Source of the DNA: Cytobacillus oceanisediminis
GTDB lineage: Bacteria > Bacillota > Bacilli > Bacillales > Cytobacillaceae
Reading direction: 5' to 3'
DNA: 64,000 nucleotides
Assembly: GCF_007830235.1 (NCBI RefSeq)
Contig: NZ_VLKI01000013.1
Location: forward strand, 1-64,000
Position 1 is the first letter of the stretch. Every line of letters starts with the position of its first letter. Shown here piece by piece: positions 29,712 through 37,751 of this stretch. Under the pieces are notes generated by a model that ran no database searches, was not told the origin of the DNA, and saw only the letters and a list, made by a program, of their open reading frames with translations. A program made the position numbers and the translations under genes.

Positions 29712-30878
29712 TTAAAAGTTGTATATGTTAACTCCTTTAACTACCCTGTTAACCATTCCGGATGGGCTAGGGTTATCGGGTGTCACACCCAGGTGGATGG
29801 AGTTTAACAATGCAAATAGCTGTCCGATAATTAAGTAATTCAAAGCAATCAGATGATCTTCCAGGTGAATATTCTCCTGCTCCGGAATAATAAAAGCGCA
29901 GTCGCATATTTCCCCGATTTCTTCATCATTGTTATTTACAACCGCCACCACTCTTTTACCGCCGGCGTCATTCTTTAACTCTTTTAATAAATCAATCTCG
30001 TATTTTCTTGTATAAGGATCATTGGATAAAAAAACGAAAATCAGCGTTTCGTCATCAACCAGTGATTTTGGGCCATGTCTAAACCCGAGAACAGATTCAT
30101 GAAAAGTTGGTATTTTGCCAGATGTAAGTTCAAGATGCTTTAAGCTTGCTTCCTGCGCCAAACCTTTTAAGGTTGATGAGCCAAGGTAGACAACTCTTTT
30201 CTTGTTGAAATTGACAAGATTCTTTATCGATTTATATTGGTTGGTTAAAATTCTTTCTGCATTTTTAGAAACGACTTCTACTTTTCTCTTTAACTCATCC
30301 AATTGATCTAATTGGAAAGTCAGGAGAGCGCATAGGTACATGCAGCTGAAAGAGCTGGTCATCGCAAAGCCCTGGTCATTCGATTCTTCCGGCATTAGAA
30401 GGAGCAAGGTATTCTCATCTTTACTCGCTTCTTTTGCAAGCTGCCCTTCAGGATTGCAAGTAATGATAATTTGGCTAACATTGTTAATCAGCTTTTTAGC
30501 CAAGCTGTAAGTAGCAACTGATTCAGGGCTATTTCCACTTCTGGCAAAAGAGACTAAGACGGTGGGAACCTCTGCCTTCAAATAATTCAGTGGGTTTGTA
30601 ACGATATCCGTAGTCGAGATTGAGTCAATTTGATAAGGGAGCTCTTTTCTCAAAAGAGGTGTTAAAGTATCCCCTACATATGCCGATGTACCTGCACCAG
30701 TAAAAATAATCCGTGCCTGTTTGGCAAATATCTTTTGGCTGATAAAATCCTGAATGGCCGCTTTTTGTTTTTCAATCATACCGACTGTCTGAAGCCAGAG
30801 TTCCGGCTGTTGAAGAATCTCTTTTACAGTGTGTTTCGCGCCTTTTATTTCTTCTTGTAAACTTTTTACAAAACCCAT
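29712..30878 (-). CDS. agaS: AgaS: galactosamine-6-phosphate deaminase/isomerase (SIS domains)
   Basis: 388 residues with two SIS domains. FTGAGTSAYVGDTLTPLLRK and SFARSGNSPESVATYSLAKK are in the first domain, and YLGSSTLKGLAQEASLKHLE and ESVLGFRHGPKSLVDDETL in the second. The last is the AgaS signature separating it from GlmS. AgaS converts galactosamine-6-P to tagatose-6-P with release of ammonia. This enzyme marks the locus as GalNAc/galactosamine-directed rather than GlcNAc. ATG 30878 has GGAGTG upstream. It lies 35 nt after the ROK gene. Confidence 0.92.
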   Translation of the reverse strand: MGFVKSLQEEIKGAKHTVKEILQQPELWLQTVGMIEKQKAAIQDFISQKIFAKQARIIFTGAGTSAYVGDTLTPLLRKELPYQIDSISTTDIVTNPLNYLKAEVPTVLVSFARSGNSPESVATYSLAKKLINNVSQIIITCNPEGQLAKEASKDENTLLLLMPEESNDQGFAMTSSFSCMYLCALLTFQLDQLDELKRKVEVVSKNAERILTNQYKSIKNLVNFNKKRVVYLGSSTLKGLAQEASLKHLELTSGKIPTFHESVLGFRHGPKSLVDDETLIFVFLSNDPYTRKYEIDLLKELKNDAGGKRVVAVVNNNDEEIGEICDCAFIIPEQENIHLEDHLIALNYLIIGQLFALLNSIHLGVTPDNPSPSGMVNRVVKGVNIYNF

Positions 30879-30913
30879 AGCATTTCACTCCATTCTTGTT
30901 ATTTATTCACTTG

Positions 30914-31825
30914 TTATAATGGGCTGTTTTCCAATCTGTTCTGCGCAGTCCGATACAGACAGCCAAATAATCCAGCATCAGCTTTTAACTTGCTTACTTG
31001 TACCCTTTTTTCAACCCCCTCCTGGAGCGGGTTTTGCACCATATTTTTTAGTTCCTGTTTAATAAGAGAAAAGAATTCAGGCTGGTTAATAATAACTCCT
31101 CCCCCAACCACTACTAAATGAGGATCGATTATGGTAAATAGTTGATGTAATCCTCTTGCAATACACCTTGCAGCTCTATGAATAATCTCACAGGCCTGAG
31201 GGTCTTCCTGAAGATATAGGTCCATAACGCCAGCAACGGTTAATTTCGGGTTAAACACCTTCTTCGCACTTTCCCCGATGGCAGTTCCAGATGCAAGATT
31301 CTCTAAGCTTGTGAGTTCATCTCCGTTCTCTAAAAGAGTGAGTCCGATCTCGCCTGCAATTCCTGCTCCGCGCAGAAATTTACCTTCTGATAGCAGACAG
31401 GCAGAAATTCCCGTGCTAACCGTTACATAGGCAAAGGTCTCCTTTGCCATATTCCATTCAGTCCATTCACCATAGGCTGCCATATAAACATCGTTATCCA
31501 TCGCTATTTCTGCATTAGGAAAATATTTCTTGAGATTATCTTTAAGTGGAAAATTCCTCCACGGAAGATTATTTTGATAAACAGCAAGGCCATTTACCGA
31601 ATCTACCTTGCCTGGAATCCCCAATCCAATGAACTTGATTTCGTCAGATTTAATTTTTTCTTTTTCCATTATTTGAAAAAACACGGCGAGTATACAATCA
31701 AATAACGCATCTGAATCGTGTGAGACACTATCAGCCTGAAGTCGTTGTTTTAAAGTCTTTTCTTTATCAGAAACAAAGGCAGCTGCTATTTTTGTACCGC
31801 CTATGTCGGCTACTAATGCTGTCAT
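30914..31825 (-). CDS. ROK-family sugar kinase lacking the zinc motif
   Basis: 303 residues. VADIGGTKIAAAFV is the ATP-phosphate loop, FIGLGIPGKVDSVNG follows, and AMDNDVYMAAYGEW has the catalytic Asp112. ROK proteins normally carry a zinc site (GHxx...CxCGxxGCxE) at 160-180. Here the sequence is GEIGLTLLENGDELTSLENL: the His is replaced by Leu and all Cys are gone. The protein also has no DNA-binding N-terminus, so it is a kinase rather than a regulator. A likely role is phosphorylation of free GalNAc or GlcNAc entering without the PTS. ATG 31825 has GGGGAGA upstream. First gene after the operator box at 31902. Confidence 0.85.
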   Translation of the reverse strand: MTALVADIGGTKIAAAFVSDKEKTLKQRLQADSVSHDSDALFDCILAVFFQIMEKEKIKSDEIKFIGLGIPGKVDSVNGLAVYQNNLPWRNFPLKDNLKKYFPNAEIAMDNDVYMAAYGEWTEWNMAKETFAYVTVSTGISACLLSEGKFLRGAGIAGEIGLTLLENGDELTSLENLASGTAIGESAKKVFNPKLTVAGVMDLYLQEDPQACEIIHRAARCIARGLHQLFTIIDPHLVVVGGGVIINQPEFFSLIKQELKNMVQNPLQEGVEKRVQVSKLKADAGLFGCLYRTAQNRLENSPL

Positions 31826-31901
31826 ACTCTTTCTCCCCTCAATATGTATGTAGCGTCCATTAGGGTTTTTGGCATTAATTATTAGTACACAATGGGTAGT
31901 T

Positions 31902-31911
31902 GGGTTGTTGG
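31902..31911. promoter_or_regulatory. CCAACAACCC box A, upstream of the ROK-agaS operon
   Basis: GGGTTGTTGG on the plus strand, within TTGTACCAACAA (a TTGT/ACAA palindrome) on the minus strand. It lies about 77 bp before the ROK start. Matching boxes occur at 32790 and 32950. It may be the operator of the GntR protein encoded alongside. Confidence 0.5.
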
Positions 31912-31931
31912 TACAAGTTGAAAGAATATTT

Positions 31932-31955
31932 AACTCATAGCCTCGAAACTATGAG
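31932..31955 (-). terminator. Hairpin downstream of the GntR gene
   Basis: ACTCATAG and CTATGAGT pair around CCTCGAAA, a few bases after the gntR stop. The following T-run is poor. It may only partly stop transcription into the ROK operon. Confidence 0.5.
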
Positions 31956-31968
31956 TCAGTGTTATCTA

Positions 31969-32700
31969 TTATGTTAGTTCTGTATAAAAACGGCAGCGAT
32001 CCCCTCGTACAATAGATCGGCAAAACTCTACAGGGTTACCTTCCTTATCAAATGCTGTCCTTTCCAACAATAAAGCCGGAAGACCTTCCTTGGTCTGAAG
32101 ATACTCGCTCTCATCAGCACGGATTAAAACTGGCTCAAAAGCTTCTTTGGCACGTGTAACTACAATATTGAATTGCTGTTCGAGCAAATCATATAAGGAA
32201 ATTGTACCAATTTCATTTAACTTGGACATATCAGGGACAGTTTTTTTTGTAAAAAAGGACGATTCAAGGATAATGGGTTCATTATTTGCACATCGCAAGC
32301 GTTTTAATTCAATGACACTTTCATTATTTTTCATTTGCAGCCCTTCTTTGGTTTTTGCAGTAGGCTTGACTTCACGGATATCTAATACAATATCTTTAGG
32401 GTTCATTCCATGTTCTTTGAGAACTTTGCTAAAACTATAGAAACCCATTAATGACTGCTGAAATTTTGGCTTTGAAACAAACGTGCCTTTACCTTGGATT
32501 CTGTACAAAACCCCATCCTGAACAAGTTCTTCGATCGCTTTTTTTACTGTATTCCTGCTTACTCCATACTCATCCATTAATTGATTTTCAGAAGGAACTT
32601 TGTCTCCTGTATTCCAGTTGCCATTGTCCACCGATTCCTTTAATATTTCTTTAAGCTGATGGTAAAGCGGGATGATACTATCGTGCTGCAAATGTTTCAT
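31969..32700 (-). CDS. GntR-family (HutC/UTRA) transcriptional regulator
   Basis: A 243-residue regulator. Residues about 8-75 form the winged HTH (LKESVDNGNWNTGDKVPSEN and GVSRNTVKKAIEELVQDGVL). A UTRA ligand-binding domain fills about 95-240, ending FCRSIVRGDRCRFYTEL. HutC-type regulators of Aga/Nag loci sense amino-sugar phosphates. ATG 32700 has GGAGGAA upstream. A consensus sigma-A promoter (32761-32788) lies directly before it with a CCCAACAACCC box on the -35 flank, suggesting autoregulation. It is the likely regulator of the ROK-to-GH31 locus. Confidence 0.9.
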   Translation of the reverse strand: MKHLQHDSIIPLYHQLKEILKESVDNGNWNTGDKVPSENQLMDEYGVSRNTVKKAIEELVQDGVLYRIQGKGTFVSKPKFQQSLMGFYSFSKVLKEHGMNPKDIVLDIREVKPTAKTKEGLQMKNNESVIELKRLRCANNEPIILESSFFTKKTVPDMSKLNEIGTISLYDLLEQQFNIVVTRAKEAFEPVLIRADESEYLQTKEGLPALLLERTAFDKEGNPVEFCRSIVRGDRCRFYTELT

Positions 32701-32760
32701 TTAGATAAATTCCTCCGTGTTTGTGCTTTGGTAACGTCTATTGTTTGAAAATTTAATTAA

Positions 32761-32788
32761 ATTATACCATTTAATGTTAACGTGTCAA
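32761..32788 (-). promoter_or_regulatory. Sigma-A promoter of the gntR gene
   Basis: On the minus strand TTGACA (32783-32788), a 16-nt spacer and TATAAT (32761-32766), both hexamers exact. The CCCAACAACCC box abuts the -35 on the upstream side. Confidence 0.85.
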
Positions 32789-32799
32789 CCCAACAACCC
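32789..32799. promoter_or_regulatory. CCCAACAACCC box C at the gntR promoter
   Basis: The same 10-mer as at 31902 and 32950 but in the opposite orientation, directly adjoining the -35 hexamer of the gntR promoter. Confidence 0.5.
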
Positions 32800-32949
32800 T
32801 TTTTATTAAATAACTTTTCGATAAAAACATAAAATCAATTTTTTTGTGTTTTTCCCGCTGTTAATTCCAATTAGACTGCCCTATCGAACAGACGCACATG
32901 TTACCTAACAGGATTCAATCCCATCCTCAAAGATAAAATTTTCAAGGAT

Positions 32950-32959
32950 GGGTTGTTGG
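32950..32959. promoter_or_regulatory. CCAACAACCC box B, between the ABC operon and gntR
   Basis: GGGTTGTTGG on the plus strand. It lies about 160 bp upstream of the gntR promoter and just beyond the terminator of the ABC operon. Its surroundings (GGTTGTTGG, AAGTTG, then an ACTCATAG hairpin) copy the layout around box A. Confidence 0.45.
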
Positions 32960-32969
32960 GATAAGTTGT

Positions 32970-33014
32970 GTCAATGAAAAACTCATAGACTTAACAAGTT
33001 ATGAGTTCATTGAC
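32970..33014 (-). terminator. Long palindromic terminator of the ABC transporter operon
   Basis: GTCAATGA...AACTCATA and TATGAGTT...TCATTGAC pair to form an extended stem, with a run of five T within the minus-strand 3' arm. It lies 42 bp after the last permease gene. Confidence 0.7.
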
Positions 33015-33055
33015 TCTGAAAAGTTATAACCATAAGGTTACTCATAAAACCTATT

Positions 33056-33889
33056 TTATTTTCCTCCCGTCACAGCAATCCCTTCAATAAACTGCTTCTG
33101 TAGGAAGATAAACAAAATCAGCATTGGCAAGATAGCTAAAAAAGATCCAGCCATTAGAATTGGGTAATTGGTCAAATATTGACCTTGAAGTGAAGATAAG
33201 CCAACTGATAGAGTCATAGACTCAGGAGAACTATTGACAATCATCGGCCACATCAATTCATTCCAGCTCCAGAGGGTTGTAAAGATCCCAAGAGCGATTA
33301 ATCCGTGTTTTGCAAGAGGGAGCATCACTTTCCAATAGATTTGGAAATGGTTACAGCCATCAAGTCTTGCGGCCTCTTCCAATTCTTTAGGAAGTCCCAT
33401 GAAAAACTGGCGCAATAAAAAAGTGCCAAATGCACTAAACAAACCTGGAACAACAACTGCTTGCAAGGAATTAAGCCAGCCTAATTTCACCATAATCATA
33501 TATTGCGGCAACAGGAATACTTGTCCAGGCACCATTAATACAGTAAGCGTTAACAAAAAAAGAATGTTTCTCCCTGGGAATTCAATTCTGGCAAAAGCAT
33601 AAGCGGCTAATGAACATAGGAACAACTGCCCAACTGTCCGCAAAACAGTAATAATAACTGTATTGTACATAAATTTGAAAAAGGGCAGGAGTCCAAATAC
33701 TTCTTTATAGTTCCCCCATTGAAAATCTTCCGGAATCAAAACCGGCGGTACTTGAATCGACTCCGCATACGTCTTTAACGAGGTAAGGATCATCCATAAG
33801 AAAGGCAGAACCATTGCTGCCGTCCCAACAATCAGGATGAAATGGAAAAGGAATGTTTTACTTGTAAAAAGCTTAAGTGTTCTTTCCAT
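33056..33889 (-). CDS. Sugar ABC transporter permease (MalG type)
   Basis: 277 residues with six membrane segments. The EAA loop (GLPKELEEAARLDGCNHFQIYW, giving EAARLDG) is the contact for the ATPase. It carries typical CUT1 features: FLWMILTSLKTYAESIQVPP near the start and IAVTGGK at the end. ATG 33889 has GGGAG 8 nt upstream; an ATG at 33895 is less well spaced. It follows the MalF-type gene by 14 nt. No ATPase gene is in the operon, so a shared MsmX-type ATPase must serve it. Confidence 0.9.
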   Translation of the reverse strand: MERTLKLFTSKTFLFHFILIVGTAAMVLPFLWMILTSLKTYAESIQVPPVLIPEDFQWGNYKEVFGLLPFFKFMYNTVIITVLRTVGQLFLCSLAAYAFARIEFPGRNILFLLTLTVLMVPGQVFLLPQYMIMVKLGWLNSLQAVVVPGLFSAFGTFLLRQFFMGLPKELEEAARLDGCNHFQIYWKVMLPLAKHGLIALGIFTTLWSWNELMWPMIVNSSPESMTLSVGLSSLQGQYLTNYPILMAGSFLAILPMLILFIFLQKQFIEGIAVTGGK

Positions 33890-33903
33890 CGGCATCACTC
33901 CCT

Positions 33904-34851
33904 TTAATCATAATGAACCCACTTTTTCTGCAGGACCATCTGAATTGATGTAATAATCAAAATGACCGCTAATAATAGAACTGCAATAGCTGCAGCATAT
34001 CCCTTATCATTTAATACAAAGGCATGCTGATAGAACAAATAGACAATAGACTGTGTACTTTCCAGCGCTGTGCTGCTTTTTCCAATCATCATGAAAATTA
34101 AGTCGAATACTTGAAAAGCACCAATTAGTGACATTATGGTCACAAAGAAAATAACTGGCGAAAGCAGCGGCAGTGTGATTTTAAAAAATACGGTGACAGG
34201 ACCAGCTCCGTCTATTTCTGCTGCCTCATAATACATTTTTGGAATGCCTTGCAGCCCTGATAGGAAAATGACCATATTGTAGCCAATACCGCTCCAGATC
34301 GCCACGGCAATAATTGAATATAAAGCAATATTGGGATCACTTACCCACTGTGGCCCTTTAATTCCAACCAAAGATAACAAATAATTTAACATCCCGTAAT
34401 CAGCGTTATAAAGCCATTTCCAAACCATCGCTATTGCAGCAGGCATGGTGATTACAGGTAAAAAGAACAAAGTTCGATAAATGGATTTACCTTTTATATT
34501 CTGGTTTAAAAGAACCGCCACAATAATGGATAGGTAAATTCCAATTGGCACAGTTAATATGATATAGATGATTGTGTTCTTAAAGGCTTGTACGAGAGTT
34601 GCATCCTCTAGCAATCTCTTATAATTGTCTAAACCTGTCCACTCATACTGTCCAAATGCCCCCCATTCGGTAAAACTAAAGTAAAAATTCTGAACAATAG
34701 GCCACAGATAAAAAATAAACAGCCCTAGCATTGTAGGAGCAATCATAAGATAAGCCCAAAAATAATCAGAACGCTTCCTTGTCTTTGCGAGGCTCGAAAC
34801 CTTTATCCTTTTTGCTGATTTTACTTCTGTCTGAAGAGGTACTTCCTTCAA
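33904..34851 (-). CDS. Sugar ABC transporter permease (MalF type)
   Basis: 315 residues. A positively charged N-terminus of about 30 residues precedes six membrane segments. YYEAAEIDGAGPVTVFFKIT is the EAA loop. AYLMIAPTMLGLFIFYLWPI and FTEWGAFGQYEWTGLDNYKR are typical CUT1 N-terminal features. The start is TTG 34851 with AGGAGG 7 nt upstream. Middle gene of the SBP-permease-permease operon. Confidence 0.9.
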   Translation of the reverse strand: MKEVPLQTEVKSAKRIKVSSLAKTRKRSDYFWAYLMIAPTMLGLFIFYLWPIVQNFYFSFTEWGAFGQYEWTGLDNYKRLLEDATLVQAFKNTIIYIILTVPIGIYLSIIVAVLLNQNIKGKSIYRTLFFLPVITMPAAIAMVWKWLYNADYGMLNYLLSLVGIKGPQWVSDPNIALYSIIAVAIWSGIGYNMVIFLSGLQGIPKMYYEAAEIDGAGPVTVFFKITLPLLSPVIFFVTIMSLIGAFQVFDLIFMMIGKSSTALESTQSIVYLFYQHAFVLNDKGYAAAIAVLLLAVILIITSIQMVLQKKWVHYD

Positions 34852-34911
34852 AGTCTTCCCTCCTTTTATGAATGGAAGAGAAGAATATCAAAATTCTTCT
34901 CTTCTGTTTTA

Positions 34912-36162
34912 TTACTTGGCCAATGCCTCATTTGCTTTCTTTGCCAGCTCTTCTGCGGCCTCTTCAATACTTATTTCCTCACTCCAGGCCTTTTTAAGTA
35001 CATCTGTTTCGTACTGCCAGATCTCCCCGGTGTTTTTCACACTTGGCAATGGAACTGAATAGTCTGCTCCATCAATAAAAGCCTGAAGATTTAAGTTGGG
35101 AACGGATTCTTTCCAAGCATCCTGTGTACCGTCATATGCAGGTATGACCGTTCCAGTTTTGGCAAATACTTCAGCTGCTTCTTTAGAACCAAGGAATTGA
35201 ACAAACTTCCAAGCTTCTTCTTTATGATTAGTATTCGAAGATATTACATTAGATAGGCCGTGAATAGAAACTGCACGTTTTTTTCCTTGCGGAACCACAG
35301 CAACATTTAAGTCAGGATTTTTCTTATATTCAGGAACCATCCAAGGACCGTCAAACATCATTGCTATCTTTCCAGAAGAGAATAATTCAGAAGCAGCCGT
35401 TTCGGTCATTTGCGCTTGCGTAGGAGATAACCCTTCCTTAATAAAGCTGACATTGTATTCTAATGCCTCGATAGCTTCAGGTTTGTCAAACCCCACGGAC
35501 TTGCCATCCTCAGAAATGATATAACCGCCGTTTTGCCAAATGAAATCATAGTATCCGCCTTGATTGCCCATTAGTGCGGCATAGCCCCAAATTCCTTTTT
35601 CTTCGTCAGTCAGCTGTTTCGCAACTTCCTTCAATTTCTCCCAATCCCATGTTTCATCCGGGTAGGATACTCCAGCCTCATCAAAGATTTTCTTGTTATA
35701 CCATAGCCCAGTTGTATCATAATCTTTTGGAATCCCATAAATATCTCCGTCAACCGTATACAGATCAATCAATGATTCCGGATAATTATCTAAGCTATAG
35801 TTGTCCTTTTCAGCCATTTCACTTAATGGAAGAATGACCTTCCCTTCTGCATATTGAACAACGTGAGCACCATTCATCCATAAAACATCTGGCAAAGCAC
35901 CGCCAGTTGCTGCCGTTTCGAGCTTTTGAAAGTATTGGCCATAAGGAGTGATTTCTGTTTTCACTTCAATGTCAGGATATTTTTCATTAAATAACTTAAT
36001 AATTTCTTCAATCGCAGGAACCTGCTTTTTATCCCAGAAGCCATAAGTAATCTCAACCTTGCCATCCTTCTCTCCGCTGGATGCTGTATCACTATCGCTG
36101 CAGCCAGTAAGGCTAAGCACACCGAATACTACGGTTAAAAGCATAATAATCCATTTCTTCAT
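34912..36162 (-). CDS. Sugar ABC transporter substrate-binding lipoprotein (CUT1)
   Basis: 416 residues. Signal peptide with lipobox LTGC (Cys21), then a polar linker. The two-lobe family 1 binding protein begins VEITYGFWDKKQVPAIEEII, and KIAMMFDGPWMVPEYKKNP is a typical ligand-side motif. The sugar cannot be read from the sequence. The next operon and the LacI-type operators suggest an oligosaccharide or amino-sugar glycoside. ATG 36162 has GAAGGG upstream. Palindromes at 36281 and 36262 lie 100-120 bp upstream. Confidence 0.9.
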   Translation of the reverse strand: MKKWIIMLLTVVFGVLSLTGCSDSDTASSGEKDGKVEITYGFWDKKQVPAIEEIIKLFNEKYPDIEVKTEITPYGQYFQKLETAATGGALPDVLWMNGAHVVQYAEGKVILPLSEMAEKDNYSLDNYPESLIDLYTVDGDIYGIPKDYDTTGLWYNKKIFDEAGVSYPDETWDWEKLKEVAKQLTDEEKGIWGYAALMGNQGGYYDFIWQNGGYIISEDGKSVGFDKPEAIEALEYNVSFIKEGLSPTQAQMTETAASELFSSGKIAMMFDGPWMVPEYKKNPDLNVAVVPQGKKRAVSIHGLSNVISSNTNHKEEAWKFVQFLGSKEAAEVFAKTGTVIPAYDGTQDAWKESVPNLNLQAFIDGADYSVPLPSVKNTGEIWQYETDVLKKAWSEEISIEEAAEELAKKANEALAK

Positions 36163-36280
36163 CCCATTTCCCTTCTTTCCTAAAGTTTTTGTTTTCCTAA
36201 CTCAAAACATAAGGGGTTTTCTCTAGATGAATAAAAATGTTATTGATGATTTAGTTATTTAGAACGTTTACCACCTCCCT

Positions 36281-36294
36281 GGATAACGTTTTCC
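36281..36294. promoter_or_regulatory. LacI-type operator upstream of the ABC operon
   Basis: GGATAACGTTTTCC, one mismatch from the palindrome GGAAAACGTTTTCC. A related half (GAACGTTTACC) lies at 36262-36272. It shares AACGTTTTCC with the site at 37715. Overlap with a cre (CcpA) site is possible but imperfect. Confidence 0.6.
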
Positions 36295-36379
36295 AAATAA
36301 TCATGTTTCCCCATTAAGATTGAATCTTAACTGGTCAAATATATTGCAACACTGCATAAAAAGCTGTGTTTACAACCTT

Positions 36380-37654
36380 TTAAACTTTGATATTCTCAAC
36401 TAAACTATGATAATATTCATCTACATTGATAGATTGACCCTGGTTTAACCGTGACTCTTCCGCCGCAAATGCCATAAGATGACTTCTTACAGATGCGGAA
36501 ACAGAAGAAACACTATCCTCTTTATTACCATTCCGGACTTCTTCCAGGAATAGTCTCATAATTCCGCGGTCTCCACCGCCATGCCCGCCAACTGGCTGAT
36601 CAAAATGAATCACTGTTTCCTGCCTGGTTAGGAAATCAAAAATAGAGATTTTATTTTCTTCCATGTTTCCGCGGATTTCACCTTTGGTTCCCATAATTTG
36701 AACGATTCGAGTTTGTTCTCTTGTAAATCCGCACATGCTGAAGGTAGCGGTCGCTCCGCCCTCGAACTCCATATTGACGACCTGATGGTCAACGACATTA
36801 TTATCTGAACGATATACACACTTTCCATAAGGGGTTTTATTCAAGGCTTTAATAATGCCTTCATTTGTATAGTCTTCTGTAAATTTTTTTGCCCACCCTC
36901 TTCCTTCACCGAGATAATATCTTCCCGCATGGAAAGGACACTCAAGCTCGGCAGGACAGCCATCCAAGCATCGTAATGGGGCTCCTTCCGGGGCATTTTC
37001 CCTTTTAAAATGCATCAGCGACCCATACGAACTTACTTGTTTACATGCTTTTCCCATAACATATGAAATGATATCCATGTCATGGCAAGACTTCTGGAGG
37101 ATCATTGGACTCGAATTTTCTTTATTACTCCAATTACCTCTTACAAAGCTATGTGACATATGCATGACTTCAACATTTTCATTTAATTGAAGAGATACAA
37201 CTTCACCTATTTCCCCTCTGGAAATTACCTTTTTAATGGCGGACCAAAAGTCGGTATACCTGAGGACATGGCAGATGGTCAGCTGCCGGTTATATGTTTT
37301 GGCATGCTGTTCCATTAAAATACATTCAAGCGGGTCTGGAGACATTGGTTTTTCAAGGAGGACATGATACCCTTGCTCTAAAGCTCTCATGGTCACTTTG
37401 AAGTGATTTCTATCAAGGGTACAGATAATGGCAATATCGGCAATTTGTATGTCCAGCTGTGAGATCTCTTCCCATGAATCAAAGCAACTTTCATTTGGAA
37501 TTTGATGTTCTTGCTGGATTCTCCCTCTCCTTTCCTTATTCGGTTCTGCAACAGCAACAATTTTTAATTCATGCGGATAATCCAATGCATACGGTGCATA
37601 GGCTCTCGCCCCTCTGTCCCCAGCTCCTATAAGGAGCGCTGTCATTGTCTTCAT
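36380..37654 (-). CDS. Gfo/Idh/MocA-family oxidoreductase
   Basis: 424 residues. An N-terminal Rossmann fold (ALLIGAGDRGARAYAPYALD) and the EKPMS motif (HVLLEKPMSPDPLE) with the catalytic Lys are clear. The C-terminal sheet domain carries a Cys-rich insertion (CLDGCPAELECPFHAGRYY, three Cys of possible metal-site spacing) seen in a subset of sugar-locus members. Substrate is unknown. ATG 37654 has AAAGGAG upstream. It sits between the ABC operon and its LacI regulator, with operators in its promoter region, so it likely processes the imported sugar. Confidence 0.88.
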   Translation of the reverse strand: MKTMTALLIGAGDRGARAYAPYALDYPHELKIVAVAEPNKERRGRIQQEHQIPNESCFDSWEEISQLDIQIADIAIICTLDRNHFKVTMRALEQGYHVLLEKPMSPDPLECILMEQHAKTYNRQLTICHVLRYTDFWSAIKKVISRGEIGEVVSLQLNENVEVMHMSHSFVRGNWSNKENSSPMILQKSCHDMDIISYVMGKACKQVSSYGSLMHFKRENAPEGAPLRCLDGCPAELECPFHAGRYYLGEGRGWAKKFTEDYTNEGIIKALNKTPYGKCVYRSDNNVVDHQVVNMEFEGGATATFSMCGFTREQTRIVQIMGTKGEIRGNMEENKISIFDFLTRQETVIHFDQPVGGHGGGDRGIMRLFLEEVRNGNKEDSVSSVSASVRSHLMAFAAEESRLNQGQSINVDEYYHSLVENIKV

Positions 37655-37691
37655 GTAAATTTCTCCTTTCTAATGAGCAAAAAATAAGTTT

Positions 37692-37727
37692 CCGGAAAAT
37701 TTTCCGGTTTTTATCCAAACGTTTTCC
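37692..37727. promoter_or_regulatory. Palindrome and LacI-type operator upstream of the Gfo/Idh gene
   Basis: A perfect 16-bp palindrome CCGGAAAATTTTCCGG (37692-37707) is followed by CCAAACGTTTTCC (37715-37727), which matches the 36281 site over AAACGTTTTCC-like sequence. Both lie 38-73 bp before the oxidoreductase start and just beyond the lacI-type stop. Confidence 0.6.
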
Positions 37728-37751
37728 TAACATTTTTAAAAAAAGAACCGC

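Noticed and set aside
36281..36294. Reading the palindrome as a CcpA cre site
   Set aside because: Two key positions of the cre consensus are missed and the same sequence recurs at a lacI-adjacent promoter; LacI-type operator fits better.
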